Part shown: one piece after another, positions 8,957-18,408 of the stretch
Layout: each line of letters opens with the position of its first letter
Numbering within the stretch: position 1 is the stretch's first letter
Assembly (NCBI RefSeq): GCF_902712875.1
Contig: NZ_LR743509.1
Span: forward strand, 2,990,001 to 3,054,000
Source: Hyphomicrobium sp. ghe19
Lineage (GTDB): Bacteria; Pseudomonadota; Alphaproteobacteria; Rhizobiales; Hyphomicrobiaceae
DNA: 64,000 nt
Direction of reading: 5' to 3'
Notes under the pieces: model-generated
Databases searched by the model: none
What the model was told of the DNA's origin: nothing
What the model saw: the letters and a program-made list of their open reading frames with translations, nothing else
Translations under genes and position numbers: made by a program

Positions 8957-11608
8957 ATGCTGAGACGTGCATTTGCGACCGTTGCGCTCGCCATTCTTAT
9001 TGCCGTTCCGGGCGCCGTTGAGGCGCAGGAGGCATGGGCGCCGGCCGTCAAACCTGTCGCGGCTGGGAAGTCAGCGACACCTGCCCCACATGGGACACCG
9101 GCAGCCGCGACTGCGCCTACAGCGGGAGCCGGTGCGGCGAACGCGCCCGCGGCGGGGACAGCTCCAGCGCCAGCACCAGCGACACCAGCGCAGGCGGTAC
9201 CGGCGCAAGCCGCGCCTGCAGAGCCCGCGCCCGCGAATGCTCCCGCGGACTCCCTCCCTGCTCCCGCTCAAGAGCCCGCAGCCGCCGCGCCGCCCGAGGC
9301 GCAGCCTGCCGCCGCTGCTACCCCGCCGCCGCCGCCACCTCCGCCAGTTCTTACACCGGAAGTCAGCTCGACGATCAGCAGCATTGTCGGCGACATGGAC
9401 GGAGCGGAAAAAACGCTGTCGGCGATTTCAGGCGTCAACGCCGATCTCGGCCGGTTGCGCGACAACATCGACGGCGTGATCGCGAAGTCGACGCAGACGG
9501 CCGACGGGCTTCGCCCACGTCTTTCCGATCTCCACGTTCAGATCAAACGGCTTGGCGATCCACCGGCCAAGGACGCCGCGCCGGAGCCGGCAGCCGTTGC
9601 GGCTGAGCGGGCGCGGCTCGATGTGCAGGAAGCCGAGGTCTCAGGCGCGATCAAGACACTTGAAGTCACGTGGTGGCGCGCGCGTCAGGCGATCGACAAA
9701 ATCACCGAGCTCAGGCTGCAGATGTTTGTGCGCAGCCTGACGGAGCAGATGTCGAGTCCGCTGCTGCCGGCCTTCTGGAACGATATCGCGCGGCAACGGG
9801 CGAGCGTCCAATGGCGCCTTCAATACAATGCCGAGGACTGGTGGAATTCGATCAACAGGCAAAAAGGCAGCGTGCTCGTCCTCTATGCGGCGGCGATCGG
9901 CCTTTATCTGCTGTTGAAGGCGGTGGTGCTGTCGCTGACGCGCTACCGGCCCGGACCCAATGCAACCCCGCCGAGCTTCTTCCAACGTGCAGCATCGGCT
10001 TCATGGATTGCGCCCGTCCGCGCCATCCCAGGCATTGCGGCGATCCTGCTGCTTTATGGCGGGCATGAATATCTTGGGCTGCTCTACTACCCGACCGCGG
10101 CGCCCGTAGGTGCGGCGTTTTTCAGGTATGCACTCGTTTTCACCGCGGTTTCGGCACTGATCATTTCCGTCTTCGCGCCCAACCGGCCCGAACGGCGGCT
10201 CATGGCTTTGTCCGACCGCAGTGCCCGGCGCATCACGACGCTGCTCATCATCCTGGCCCTGATCTATTCGATCGATCTTTTCCTCTCGAGTTTCGGGCAA
10301 ATTCTTTACTTCCCGCTGTCGATGAGTGTGGCGCAATCGCTCTTTGCGAGCCTTGCATTCGCGTTTGTCCTGATCGGGTTGTTGCTGACGCCCTTCGAGT
10401 CGAGCGAGACGACGCTGGCCACGCCGGTCAGACGCGGCGATCCGATCTGGTTCAAGCTGCCACTCGGAATCGCCACGGCCGCGATCATCGGCTGCTGTCT
10501 TTTCGGCTACATCGCGATGGCGCGCTTCCTGTCGCAGCAGCTGGTCATGACCGGTGTCGTCGGTCTCATCGCGGTGCTTCTCTACCTCGCCATTCGCGCG
10601 TTCACGCGCGGGAGCACGACGTCTCGCGGCCACATCAGCGTCGTTCTCGAAGAGCGCATGGGATTCGACGAAACCCGCCGCAAGCAACTCGGCTGGCTGA
10701 CTGAGGTCGTGCTGACGCTCGGCGTCGCGTTCCTCACGCTCCCTATACTGCTGCTGCAATGGGGCTTTGCCGCGCCCGATATCCGGGACTGGCTGGAGCG
10801 ATTGCTGTTCGGTTTCGAGATCGGACAGATACGCATCTCCATCGTCAAAATTCTTCTGGGCGTCGCGATCTTCGTCGGGCTCGTGTTCGTCACGCGCCTC
10901 ATCCAGCGGCGGCTGCGCGATAACCTCCTCATCGCGCCGAGGATGGATGCCGGTATCGCGAATTCGATCGACACCGCGGTCGGCTACGCAGGCACGGGTC
11001 TCGCGGCCGTCATCGCCATCTCGTACGCCGGCTTCAACATCACCAATCTCGCGATCGTCGCCGGTGCGCTTTCTGTCGGTATCGGTTTCGGCTTGCAGTC
11101 GATCGTCAACAACTTCGTCTCCGGCCTCATCCTGCTCATCGAGCGGCCGATCAAGGTTGGCGATTGGGTCGTCGTCGGCAACGAGCAGGGGACGGTCCGG
11201 AGCATTTCCGTGCGGTCGACCGAAATCGAGACGTTCGACCGGGCGAGCCTGATTGTGCCGAATTCGGAACTGATCACAGGCCGCGTGCTGAACTGGACGC
11301 ACCGGAGCGCACTCGGGCGCGTCGTGCTGAAGTTCTCGGCCGGGCCGGACGTCGATCCGAGGCGGGTGCTGACCATTCTGACCGAGTGCGCCAATCGCCA
11401 TCCGAGCATTCTGCGCGAACCGGCGCCGATCGCGGTTTTCGAAGGCTATACCAAGGATACGACGGACTACACGCTCCGGGTCCTGCTGCCCGACATCACG
11501 CACGGCCTCCGGGTGCAATCCGACCTCAGGGTCGCGGTGTACGAAGCTTTAAGGCGTTCGGGCATCGTCGGCACCTCGGCCTTGCCCGCGCCCGCGGCCG
11601 CCTCATGA
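8957..11608 (+). CDS. Large mechanosensitive channel of the MscS family
   Basis: An 883-residue protein. A signal peptide (MLRRAFATVALAILIAVPG) is followed by about 100 residues of Ala/Pro-rich low complexity, a periplasmic helical region, about ten membrane segments and the MscS core near residue 700. The pore-lining helix and beta domain read GFGLQSIVNNFVSGLILLIE and then VGDWVVVGNEQGTV. This layout resembles MscK/DUF3772-type channels that open under osmotic downshock. The ATG at 8957 is chosen because the signal peptide begins there; an upstream in-frame start at 8867 would precede it with unrelated sequence. Confidence 0.9.
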   Translation: MLRRAFATVALAILIAVPGAVEAQEAWAPAVKPVAAGKSATPAPHGTPAAATAPTAGAGAANAPAAGTAPAPAPATPAQAVPAQAAPAEPAPANAPADSLPAPAQEPAAAAPPEAQPAAAATPPPPPPPPVLTPEVSSTISSIVGDMDGAEKTLSAISGVNADLGRLRDNIDGVIAKSTQTADGLRPRLSDLHVQIKRLGDPPAKDAAPEPAAVAAERARLDVQEAEVSGAIKTLEVTWWRARQAIDKITELRLQMFVRSLTEQMSSPLLPAFWNDIARQRASVQWRLQYNAEDWWNSINRQKGSVLVLYAAAIGLYLLLKAVVLSLTRYRPGPNATPPSFFQRAASASWIAPVRAIPGIAAILLLYGGHEYLGLLYYPTAAPVGAAFFRYALVFTAVSALIISVFAPNRPERRLMALSDRSARRITTLLIILALIYSIDLFLSSFGQILYFPLSMSVAQSLFASLAFAFVLIGLLLTPFESSETTLATPVRRGDPIWFKLPLGIATAAIIGCCLFGYIAMARFLSQQLVMTGVVGLIAVLLYLAIRAFTRGSTTSRGHISVVLEERMGFDETRRKQLGWLTEVVLTLGVAFLTLPILLLQWGFAAPDIRDWLERLLFGFEIGQIRISIVKILLGVAIFVGLVFVTRLIQRRLRDNLLIAPRMDAGIANSIDTAVGYAGTGLAAVIAISYAGFNITNLAIVAGALSVGIGFGLQSIVNNFVSGLILLIERPIKVGDWVVVGNEQGTVRSISVRSTEIETFDRASLIVPNSELITGRVLNWTHRSALGRVVLKFSAGPDVDPRRVLTILTECANRHPSILREPAPIAVFEGYTKDTTDYTLRVLLPDITHGLRVQSDLRVAVYEALRRSGIVGTSALPAPAAAS

Positions 11609-11706
11609 CGAGTGGTGCGGCTTTGTGCCCGGGGATTCACCATTGAGCATCCACTGGGCCGTCTAGGGATTGACGGCCCCTCTCCCCTGCGGCTAACCCA
11701 AAAACC

Positions 11707-12294
11707 ATGGATCACGTCGCGCACCGCTCGCTCTCGACGAGCCTGCCCAATATCCTGACCTATGGCCGGATGGCGGCGGTACCCGTGCTTGCCGGCGTCC
11801 TGTTTTTCGGGACAGGCGAAGTGGCGCGCTGGCTGGCGTTCGCGATCTTTGTCGCTGCATGTCTCACCGACTGGCTCGACGGATATCTCGCGCGGATCTG
11901 GGAGCAGCAGTCGAACCTCGGCCGCATGCTCGATCCGATCGCCGATAAGCTGCTCGTCGGGGCAACGCTCCTGATGCTCGTCTACACCGGCACGATCGGC
12001 GGCTGGGCGATCTGGGCGGCTCTCATCATTCTGTCGCGCGAAATTCTCGTTTCCGGGCTTCGCGAATTTCTCGCCGAGCTCAACGTCAAAATTCACGTCA
12101 CGCAGCTTGCCAAGTGGAAGACGGCCGTTCAGTTCGTTGCCCTTGCGATGCTGCTCGTTGGACCGGCGGCGGAAGGCATCCTGCCCGGCACAACGACGGC
12201 GGGCGTTTTGCTTTTATGGATTGCCGCACTTCTTACGCTATTGACCGGTTACGACTATCTGAAAGCCGGAATTCGCCACGCGATCGATCGCTGA
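11707..12294 (+). CDS. pgsA: CDP-diacylglycerol-glycerol-3-phosphate 3-phosphatidyltransferase
   Basis: A 195-residue membrane enzyme that makes phosphatidylglycerol phosphate from CDP-diacylglycerol and glycerol-3-phosphate. The CDP-alcohol phosphotransferase signature D-x2-DG-x2-AR-x8-G-x3-D-x3-D is complete: it begins DWLDGYLAR near residue 57 and ends GRMLDPIADK. About five membrane segments follow. The moaD gene starts six bases after its stop codon, so the two are probably cotranscribed, as often in rhizobia. Confidence 0.95.
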   Translation: MDHVAHRSLSTSLPNILTYGRMAAVPVLAGVLFFGTGEVARWLAFAIFVAACLTDWLDGYLARIWEQQSNLGRMLDPIADKLLVGATLLMLVYTGTIGGWAIWAALIILSREILVSGLREFLAELNVKIHVTQLAKWKTAVQFVALAMLLVGPAAEGILPGTTTAGVLLLWIAALLTLLTGYDYLKAGIRHAIDR

Positions 12295-12299
12295 GGGCC

Positions 12300-12578
12300 A
12301 TGACCGAAAAACCAAGCACTGGCGAAACCGTACTGCGCTATTTCGCGTGGCTGCGAGAGCGCACCGGCCTCAGCGAAGAACGCCTGATATTGCCGGCGGA
12401 GATCCTGACCGTGGGCGACCTGCTTCTCTGGCAGTCCCGTCGCGGTCATCCGTTCGATCAGGCATTCGCGAAGCCCGAGGCGATCCGCGTCGCGATCGAT
12501 CACGCCCACGCGAAACCCGCCGCACAGATCGGATGCGCGCGCGAGATCGCGTTCTTTCCTCCCGTGACCGGAGGCTAA
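12300..12578 (+). CDS. moaD: Molybdopterin synthase small (sulfur carrier) subunit
   Basis: A 92-residue ubiquitin-fold protein ending in the double glycine (PVTGG) that is adenylated and thiocarboxylated to deliver sulfur to precursor Z. The N-terminal strand LRYFAWLRERTG is typical of MoaD. The ATG at 12300 lies six bases after the pgsA stop with GAGGG just before it, and the moaE start follows one base after this gene's stop. Confidence 0.93.
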   Translation: MTEKPSTGETVLRYFAWLRERTGLSEERLILPAEILTVGDLLLWQSRRGHPFDQAFAKPEAIRVAIDHAHAKPAAQIGCAREIAFFPPVTGG

Positions 12579-12579
12579 G

Positions 12580-13047
12580 ATGGCCGTTCGCGTTTCAGAG
12601 GCGGATTTCGATGTCTCGGAAGAAATGGCGCGGCTTGCCGCAGACGATACCGGAATAGGTGGCGTCTCAATTTTCGTCGGCAAGGTGCGCGGCGAAGCGG
12701 GGGCTGAGAAGCTCGTCTCGATGACGCTCGAACATTATCCCGGCATGACGGAAGCTGAGCTCGAGCGCATCGAAGCGGAAGCGCGGCAGCGATTTAATCT
12801 GTCGGCGTCGTTAATCATACATCGCGTCGGGGAGCTCAAGCCTGGCGATAATATCGTGCTGGTTATCGCGTGTTCGCCGCACCGCGGCGATGCGTTTGGT
12901 GCGACAGCATTCCTGATGGACTACCTTAAGACGTGTGCGCCATTCTGGAAGAAAGAGACGCTCGTCAGCGGCACCACCCGATGGGTCGAAGCCCGCGAAA
13001 GCGATGACGAAGCGGCCGCAGCTTGGGTTTCAAACGGCAATAGCTGA
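12580..13047 (+). CDS. moaE: Molybdopterin synthase catalytic subunit
   Basis: A 155-residue MoaE, the large subunit that inserts two sulfurs into cyclic pyranopterin monophosphate. The core motifs are present: GGVSIFVGKVRG near residue 28, HRVGELKPGDNIVLV near residue 82, and the active-site segment FWKKETL with its lysines near residue 125. Its ATG immediately follows the moaD stop, so the two subunits are translated from one message. Confidence 0.95.
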   Translation: MAVRVSEADFDVSEEMARLAADDTGIGGVSIFVGKVRGEAGAEKLVSMTLEHYPGMTEAELERIEAEARQRFNLSASLIIHRVGELKPGDNIVLVIACSPHRGDAFGATAFLMDYLKTCAPFWKKETLVSGTTRWVEARESDDEAAAAWVSNGNS

Positions 13048-13092
13048 TTAGCTGCCGCCCAAAGCTTTCCTCGAAACCGCTAATTTTAGCTC

Positions 13093-13107
13093 TTAACGAG
13101 AGATTAA
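13093..13107. promoter_or_regulatory. Candidate CtrA box (TTAA-N7-TTAA)
   Basis: The sequence TTAA, seven bases, TTAA lies about 127 bp before the start of the amidase gene. This matches the full consensus of the alphaproteobacterial cell-cycle regulator CtrA. A short motif can occur by chance, but its place before a cell-separation amidase makes it plausible. Confidence 0.4.
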
Positions 13108-13233
13108 CTGCTGTTGCCCGATAATCTTAATAACCTATTGCTCCGACCGCTAAAACGCCATCTTCCCCAGGCACACAGAAGCATCTGTGGCGCACTCGGA
13201 TGGGTGGTGAGCGCGCCTAGGGGGATTGCACTT

Positions 13234-14535
13234 ATGCGTTGCTCGGCTCGACGCTCAATATGCAGCGTCATCGCAGCGGCTTTCGCCGCCGGCGCAGTGT
13301 GCCCGGCCTACGCCGCGAGCAAGGCCGCAGACACGACCGCTCAGAATTCCGATGTGCAGACCGCAGTCGTCTCGCCGGGGCCCGCGCCTAGGCCGGCCCA
13401 AAGCACCACGGGTACCCGCTTCGTCATCGGTCTCGAAAGCAAAGTCGACTATCAGGTCTTTGCACTTGCGAACCCGAACCGGGTCGTCGTCGAACTGCCC
13501 GGCGTCAACGTTCGGCTTCCGACACTCGAAGGAAAGCAGCCGGCGGGCCTCGTCAAAAGTTTTCGAGCCGGTCTCGCGGCACGCGGCAAAACACGCGTCG
13601 TCATCGACGTCACCGAGCCGGCCGTGATCGAAAGCTCGAAGATCAGCAAAGACAAGGATGGCCGTTACCTCCTCTCTCTCGCTATACTTCCCGCGGCCGC
13701 CGCGCTTCCCGATCCCCGCAAATCACTGGCGAAGCCCTCGGCTCTCGGCGCATCCGACCTGCAGCCGCCCTCGCCGCGGCTTGCCGAAACCCCGAGAGAA
13801 CGCGCCGCAAAGGCTTACAAGCAGATCATCGTTCTCGATCCCGGTCATGGCGGCAACGACTCAGGAGCCATGAAATTCGGGACGGTCGAAAAGGAGGTCG
13901 TCCTCAAATTCGGCCTCGTATTGCGCGACCTTCTCGAGAAAACCGGCCGCTATAAGGTTTTGATGACGCGTAGCGACGACACATTCATTCCGCTCGACGA
14001 GCGGACGAAGTACGCGGAGCGCAACAAAGCAAACCTCTTCATCGCCATCCACGCCGACTACTCGGACAACGGCTCGCGGGCGCGCGGCGCCACGATCTAT
14101 TCGTTGCGTGACGGCGTCGCCAAATCGCTCGAACGCTCCGCGAAGGGCAACTCGGCGCAAATGGTTCTGTCCGCCGACGAGATCGATACGGTCAAGAGCG
14201 CCAACGGCGATGTCGGTACCGTCAAAGACATTCTCGCCGATCTTGCCAACCGCGACTTGGAAATGACGCGCGAACGCAGCGGCATGTTCGCGAAGACGGT
14301 CATCGAGAACATGGGCGAAAGCACTCCCCTTCGCCAAGAGCCCGAGCAGCAGGCTGCGTTCCGCGTTTTGAAGACGGCGCAGTTTCCTTCCGTTCTGATC
14401 GAGCTTGCCTACGTGACGAACCAGCAAGACGCCAGCAACCTGAAATCCGACGAATGGCGCAGCAAGGTTGCGCAATCGATCGCGACCGCGATCGACAATT
14501 ACTTCTCACACGATATCGCGCGCCTTCCTATGTAG
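13234..14535 (+). CDS. N-acetylmuramoyl-L-alanine amidase (AmiC type)
   Basis: A 433-residue secreted zinc amidase that cuts the bond between N-acetylmuramic acid and the stem peptide. A signal peptide (ending PAYAAS) comes first, then an AMIN domain (about residues 65-150) for septal envelope targeting, then an Amidase_3 domain (about 195-425). Zinc ligands are visible in IVLDPGHGGNDSG, a following glutamate (VEKEVVLKF) and the histidine of FIAIHADYS. The ATG at 13234 is chosen because AGGGGG lies nine bases upstream; the frame is open further back without signal-like sequence. A candidate CtrA box lies before it. Confidence 0.9.
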   Translation: MRCSARRSICSVIAAAFAAGAVCPAYAASKAADTTAQNSDVQTAVVSPGPAPRPAQSTTGTRFVIGLESKVDYQVFALANPNRVVVELPGVNVRLPTLEGKQPAGLVKSFRAGLAARGKTRVVIDVTEPAVIESSKISKDKDGRYLLSLAILPAAAALPDPRKSLAKPSALGASDLQPPSPRLAETPRERAAKAYKQIIVLDPGHGGNDSGAMKFGTVEKEVVLKFGLVLRDLLEKTGRYKVLMTRSDDTFIPLDERTKYAERNKANLFIAIHADYSDNGSRARGATIYSLRDGVAKSLERSAKGNSAQMVLSADEIDTVKSANGDVGTVKDILADLANRDLEMTRERSGMFAKTVIENMGESTPLRQEPEQQAAFRVLKTAQFPSVLIELAYVTNQQDASNLKSDEWRSKVAQSIATAIDNYFSHDIARLPM

Positions 14536-14610
14536 GCGTCTCGCGACAGTGTTTGGATTGCGCCTTGCGACTCCCCTCCGGCGAGCCGGCCGCAAGGCGC
14601 GGAAATAACA

Positions 14611-14648
14611 AAAAAGAGGCCGGCTCATTGGAGCCGGCCTCTTTTTTT
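14611..14648 (+). terminator. Strong rho-independent terminator after the amidase gene
   Basis: A perfect 12-bp stem (AGAGGCCGGCTC / GAGCCGGCCTCT) with a four-base loop (ATTG) is followed by a run of T residues. It is preceded by a run of A residues, so it could also stop transcription arriving on the minus strand. Confidence 0.92.
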
Positions 14649-15164
14649 GCGTGGCAGGAGTTCGTCGCACCGGCTCCTGCATGCATCAGTTACCTCCTAC
14701 ATGGAGGATATTTGTGCTGTTGTCGCCAGAGCAGAATCAGCCAGCGTCTCCTCGACAAATCGCGCGAGGAGTGGGCCCCGCTTGATCGGAGAAAACCGGT
14801 TGGCTGGTGACAGCGCTTCTGCATGAGGCACTCCATCTTCCAGGTGTCCGCCAACTCGCTCAGGAGAGCGAGTGTTCCGATATCGAGACAACGCACGCGG
14901 ACTCTCAGCACACGGGCTCGCTGAGCGGCGCGCTAACGTCTGAAGTTCGATATCGGAAATGCGGAAAGGGTTGGATAGGTACGTGAAGCTGCCGAACCTG
15001 GACCAGAACGACGCTCCCTCGGGCAGCCCTATCCATTGCTGCCGCGCGCCATTCGAAGTCATCTGCCGGTCCATCTGGAACCGGTCCAGAGAAGAGAAGG
15101 GCATTGACCCTTGGTTCTCGCTCTGACGCTCGCACAAAGTTGTAAGGACACGCCAAACAACACT
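14649..15164. other. Gene-poor interval between amidase and lipid kinase genes
   Basis: About 515 bp in which I cannot support a gene. A 146-codon frame on the minus strand (14697-15137) is open, but its translation looks unlike a folded protein and has no recognisable motif or ribosome site. It might hold a decayed gene. Confidence 0.4.
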
Positions 15165-16121
15165 TCACACTTCATAGGCTACGCGATTCGCATGACAATT
15201 CGTGAGATCAGCAACATAGCGAGGCGGGACGATCAGCCGAACGCGGGGACCGTCGGCACGAACGTCCACAGGAGACATTCCGCCCTCGTCCCCGTCGACC
15301 TGGAAATGTGTGGGTTCCCGCCGGCCGATCGTTGCGGCCTTGACCGGCAAAACGTGCACGCCCTTCGGCCTCGCGTCCGGTCGGGCGAGCCATCCCAGCG
15401 CCAGCGATAGCAGATTGGCTCCGATTGCTCGGCGAGAGCCTGCTTCCATCACGACGGCAATGAGCGTATCGCGCCCCAACCCGGCATCAGGGGCCAGCGT
15501 GAACAGGCTGCCGTAGCGGGTCGCAAACGATAGGATTATCCAGCTCGCTTCGAACTTTCGCCCGTCGAGCTCGACGTCGAAAACAGGGTGCGCCTCGGCA
15601 AATGTCCTGATGACGGGATAGACATAGGCGCCCCTGCCGAACACGCGTTTCGTCCGGTAATTGAGCTTCGCGACGACGCGCGCGTCGAAGCCTGCGCCCA
15701 ACATCAGGAAAAACGGTTGGCCGTTGGCGAGGCCGCCGTGCGTCTCGATTTGCTCGCCGGTCAGCAGCACGTCGGCGAGCGCCCGAACGCCTTTCGGCAG
15801 GCCGATCTCGGCGGCGAGCACGTTGCCGGTTCCCAGGGGCACGAGACCGACGGGCAGGATCGTTCCGGCCGCCCCCGTCGCCACGGCGCGGAAGGTGCCG
15901 TCGCCGCCCGCCGCAATGACGGCGTCACAGGCGCCGCGTCTTGCCAAATCCGCAACGCGTTCCGAGGCTTCGGCAGAACTGCGTGCTGGGACCTGGAAGA
16001 CTTCTGCCTTGCTATGGCGCAGGCGGCCGATCACGCCGTCGAGAAGGCGGGGGATGGCGACGCCGGCGGTCGAATTGAAAACGAGTGCAAACCGGCGGCG
16101 CATTGGTGGATCGCAATCCAT
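15165..16121 (-). CDS. Diacylglycerol-kinase-family (YegS-like) lipid kinase
   Basis: About 318 residues. The nucleotide-binding signature AAGGDGTFRAVATG lies near residue 70 with GLVPLGTGNVLA shortly after, the hallmark of the DagK/YegS/sphingosine-kinase family that phosphorylates lipid hydroxyls with ATP. A second half with LMLGAGFDARVVAKL fits the C-terminal beta-sandwich. The start is uncertain: ATG codons at 16103 and 16121 are both possible, and a frame start at 16154 falls inside a perfect hairpin and is unlikely. It lies downstream of rpoH on the same strand. Confidence 0.85.
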   Translation of the reverse strand: MDCDPPMRRRFALVFNSTAGVAIPRLLDGVIGRLRHSKAEVFQVPARSSAEASERVADLARRGACDAVIAAGGDGTFRAVATGAAGTILPVGLVPLGTGNVLAAEIGLPKGVRALADVLLTGEQIETHGGLANGQPFFLMLGAGFDARVVAKLNYRTKRVFGRGAYVYPVIRTFAEAHPVFDVELDGRKFEASWIILSFATRYGSLFTLAPDAGLGRDTLIAVVMEAGSRRAIGANLLSLALGWLARPDARPKGVHVLPVKAATIGRREPTHFQVDGDEGGMSPVDVRADGPRVRLIVPPRYVADLTNCHANRVAYEV

Positions 16122-16127
16122 AAGGCA

Positions 16128-16154
16128 ATGGCGGCGCCAGGTCGGCGCCGCCAT
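16128..16154 (-). other. Perfect hairpin between rpoH and the lipid kinase gene
   Basis: An 11-bp perfect stem (ATGGCGGCGCC / GGCGCCGCCAT) with a five-base loop. There is no T run on the minus-strand side, so it is not a standard terminator. It may stabilise the rpoH message end or act as a partial stop. Confidence 0.5.
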
Positions 16155-16239
16155 GTGAAGCTTACAGAGATAAGCGGGTATGCGCCTTAAACGATCCCGT
16201 CAAGCCCAGTACTTGGCCCGGTACTGGACCGATAATACG

Positions 16240-17145
16240 TCAGTGGCGGGCGCCTTCGAGCGCCGCAGGCGCTTCCGCCTGCCGCGCTGTCGACGTCACC
16301 GCTTTCTGCACCTTTTCGAACGCCCTGACCTCGATCTGCCGGATGCGCTCGCGGCTGACGCCGAACTCTTCCGACAACTGCTCGAGCGTTGCCGGATCTT
16401 CAGTCAGCCTTCGAGCCTCGAACACCCGGCGCTCGCGATCGTTCAGGACGGCCATGGCCGACGAGAGATACGACTTACGCCGTTGCAGCTCTTCGTCCTC
16501 AACGAGGCGATCTTCCTGGGTCGGCGTATCGTCAACGAGCCAATCCTGCCATTCGCCCGATTCCGATTCAGCGCGAATGGGCGCGTTGAGGGACGCGTCG
16601 CCACCGAGGCGGCGATTCATATTCACCACGTCTTCCTCGGGCACGCCGAGCTTTGTCGCGATCGTCTTGACGTGCTCTGGCTTCAGATCGCCGTCATCGA
16701 GCGCCTGGAGCTGGCTTTTCGCGCGCCGCAAATTGAAGAAGAGCTTCTTCTGCGCCGCGGTGGTGCCCATTTTCACGAGGCTCCACGAGCGCAGGATGTA
16801 CTCTTGAATCGACGCGCGAATCCACCACATCGCATATGTGGCGAGGCGAAAGCCCTTGTCGGGATCGAAACGTTTGACGGCCTGCATCAGGCCGACGTTT
16901 CCTTCGGATATGACTTCGCCGATCGGCAAGCCGTAGCCGCGATACCCCATCGCGATGCGCGCAACGAGACGCAAGTGCGACGTCACGAGCTTTTCGGCGG
17001 CGTCCGAATCCTGGTGTTCCTGCCAGCGCTTGGCGAGCATAAATTCCTCGTTAGGCGCAAGCATCGGGAATTTGCGAATCTCTTCCAGATACCGCGTAAG
17101 GCCGAGCGAACCGCCGGCCAGTGACGGAAGACCTTTAGATGCCAT
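16240..17145 (-). CDS. rpoH: Heat-shock sigma factor (sigma-32)
   Basis: A 301-residue group 3 sigma factor directing RNA polymerase to heat-shock promoters. Region 2 reads LVTSHLRLVARIAMGYRGYG, then GNVGLMQAVKRFDP and TYAMWWIRASIQEYI. The RpoH box QKKLFFNLR, specific to sigma-32, lies near residue 132. Region 4 ends with FGVSRERIRQIEVRAFEKV. The C-terminal tail is Ala/Glu-rich. The adjacent rluD gene on the same strand is a common rhizobial arrangement. This is probably one of several rpoH copies, as is usual in the order. Confidence 0.96.
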   Translation of the reverse strand: MASKGLPSLAGGSLGLTRYLEEIRKFPMLAPNEEFMLAKRWQEHQDSDAAEKLVTSHLRLVARIAMGYRGYGLPIGEVISEGNVGLMQAVKRFDPDKGFRLATYAMWWIRASIQEYILRSWSLVKMGTTAAQKKLFFNLRRAKSQLQALDDGDLKPEHVKTIATKLGVPEEDVVNMNRRLGGDASLNAPIRAESESGEWQDWLVDDTPTQEDRLVEDEELQRRKSYLSSAMAVLNDRERRVFEARRLTEDPATLEQLSEEFGVSRERIRQIEVRAFEKVQKAVTSTARQAEAPAALEGARH

Positions 17146-17322
17146 TGCCCTCTACCGGACCTTCTCCCGTTTCCGGTTCGGCCCGTGCTCCCTTCAGATT
17201 GTGGGAGTCTGTACGCTCCCCCAACGTCTGATGTTACATAGTAATGAAATCTAGGAATTCACTAGGGGTTCCCGTCACTTCGTCTTGAACGGCCGTGACG
17301 ATAACCCACATATCCAGATCAC

Positions 17323-18375
17323 CTACTTCAAACGACGGGCGCGCTTCTTTTCCGTCGGTTTGTCTTGGGTAGGCTTCAACGCCTCTCCAAGCTGTTCAAG
17401 GTCGGCTGGCAATTTACTGCTAAACTTAAGCTTTTTGCCCGAAATCGGATGTTCGAACTCGAGTTCGGCGGCGTGAAGCGCCTGTCGCGTCAGGCTTGAC
17501 GCCACGTCTTTCGCCTTGGCGGGAAGCGAGCCCAGTCGCGTCTTAAATCCGGCGCCATAGGTCGGATCTCCCAGAACCGGATGGCCGATATGCGCCAGAT
17601 GCACGCGGATTTGATGCGTCCTACCGGTTTCCAGCACCAGCCGTAGGAGCGACACATCTCCGCCGGGCGTTTCTCCGGGGAATACGTCGATCACCTCATA
17701 ATGCGTCTTGGCGCTGCGGCCGACCATGCCCCGCGTTACAGCGATCTTCATCCGGTTGGCGCGGCTTCGTCCGAGGCGGGCATCGATTGAACCGGCAGGC
17801 AGCGGAAGTTTGCCCCATACGAAAGCCAAATAGCTGCGATGGAGCCGGCCGTCGCGGCCGTGGCTTTGGAACTGCTCCGCCAAGCCCTGGTGCGCCGCGT
17901 CCGACTTGGCGACCACGAGCAGGCCCGACGTGTCCTTGTCCAGCCGATGCACGATGCCGGGCCGCTTGACGCCGCCAATACCAGAGAGGCTATCGCCGCA
18001 ATGGGCGATCAAAGCGTTGACCAGTGTTCCCGAAGCGTGTCCCGCTGAAGGGTGCACGACGAGGCCGGCCGGCTTGTCGACCACGATCAGATCGTCATCT
18101 TCGTAGACGATGTCGAGCGGCACATCTTCGCCCTCGACGCCGGTATCTGCCGCCTGCGGCAGGGTGACTGTATAAACCGCGCCCGGTTTGACCGGTGTGC
18201 GCGGCTCCCCTATCGTCTCGCCCGCGCGGACGTGGCCATCGCGTATGAGAGACTGGACACGGGCACGGCTCACCCCATCAATCTTCGAGGCGAGCCAACG
18301 ATCGAGCCGTTGGCCAGCATCTTCGGGGCCTGCGACAACCTCGATGAGGCTCTGTTTTTGTTCGTCGATGGGCAC
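17323..18375 (-). CDS. rluD: Ribosomal large subunit pseudouridine synthase
   Basis: About 350 residues. An S4 RNA-binding domain is at the N-terminus (RLDRWLASKIDGVSRARVQ) and an RluA-family catalytic domain follows, with the signature HRLDKDTSGLLVVAKSD holding the catalytic aspartate. In E. coli RluD modifies helix 69 of 23S rRNA. I choose the GTG at 18375 because the family-like N-terminus starts there and a divergent gene begins at 18409; the frame is open further upstream but would overlap that gene. The C-terminus is basic (TEKKRARRLK). Confidence 0.88.
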   Translation of the reverse strand: MPIDEQKQSLIEVVAGPEDAGQRLDRWLASKIDGVSRARVQSLIRDGHVRAGETIGEPRTPVKPGAVYTVTLPQAADTGVEGEDVPLDIVYEDDDLIVVDKPAGLVVHPSAGHASGTLVNALIAHCGDSLSGIGGVKRPGIVHRLDKDTSGLLVVAKSDAAHQGLAEQFQSHGRDGRLHRSYLAFVWGKLPLPAGSIDARLGRSRANRMKIAVTRGMVGRSAKTHYEVIDVFPGETPGGDVSLLRLVLETGRTHQIRVHLAHIGHPVLGDPTYGAGFKTRLGSLPAKAKDVASSLTRQALHAAELEFEHPISGKKLKFSSKLPADLEQLGEALKPTQDKPTEKKRARRLK

Positions 18376-18408
18376 GGGGCTCGTAACTATCAGAAAGAAA
18401 TTCTCGTG

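Noticed and set aside
10001..11518. 505-codon open frame on the minus strand opposite the MscS gene
   Set aside because: Its translation is Arg/Asp/Glu-rich with no motif, and the plus strand carries a full MscS domain. It is the usual shadow of a GC-rich gene.
14697..15137. 146-codon minus-strand frame after the amidase terminator
   Set aside because: No ribosome site, motif or convincing composition; kept only as a possible decayed gene in the interval note.
16180..17124. 314-codon plus-strand frame opposite rpoH
   Set aside because: It mirrors the complete sigma-32 gene on the other strand and has no ribosome site or motif.
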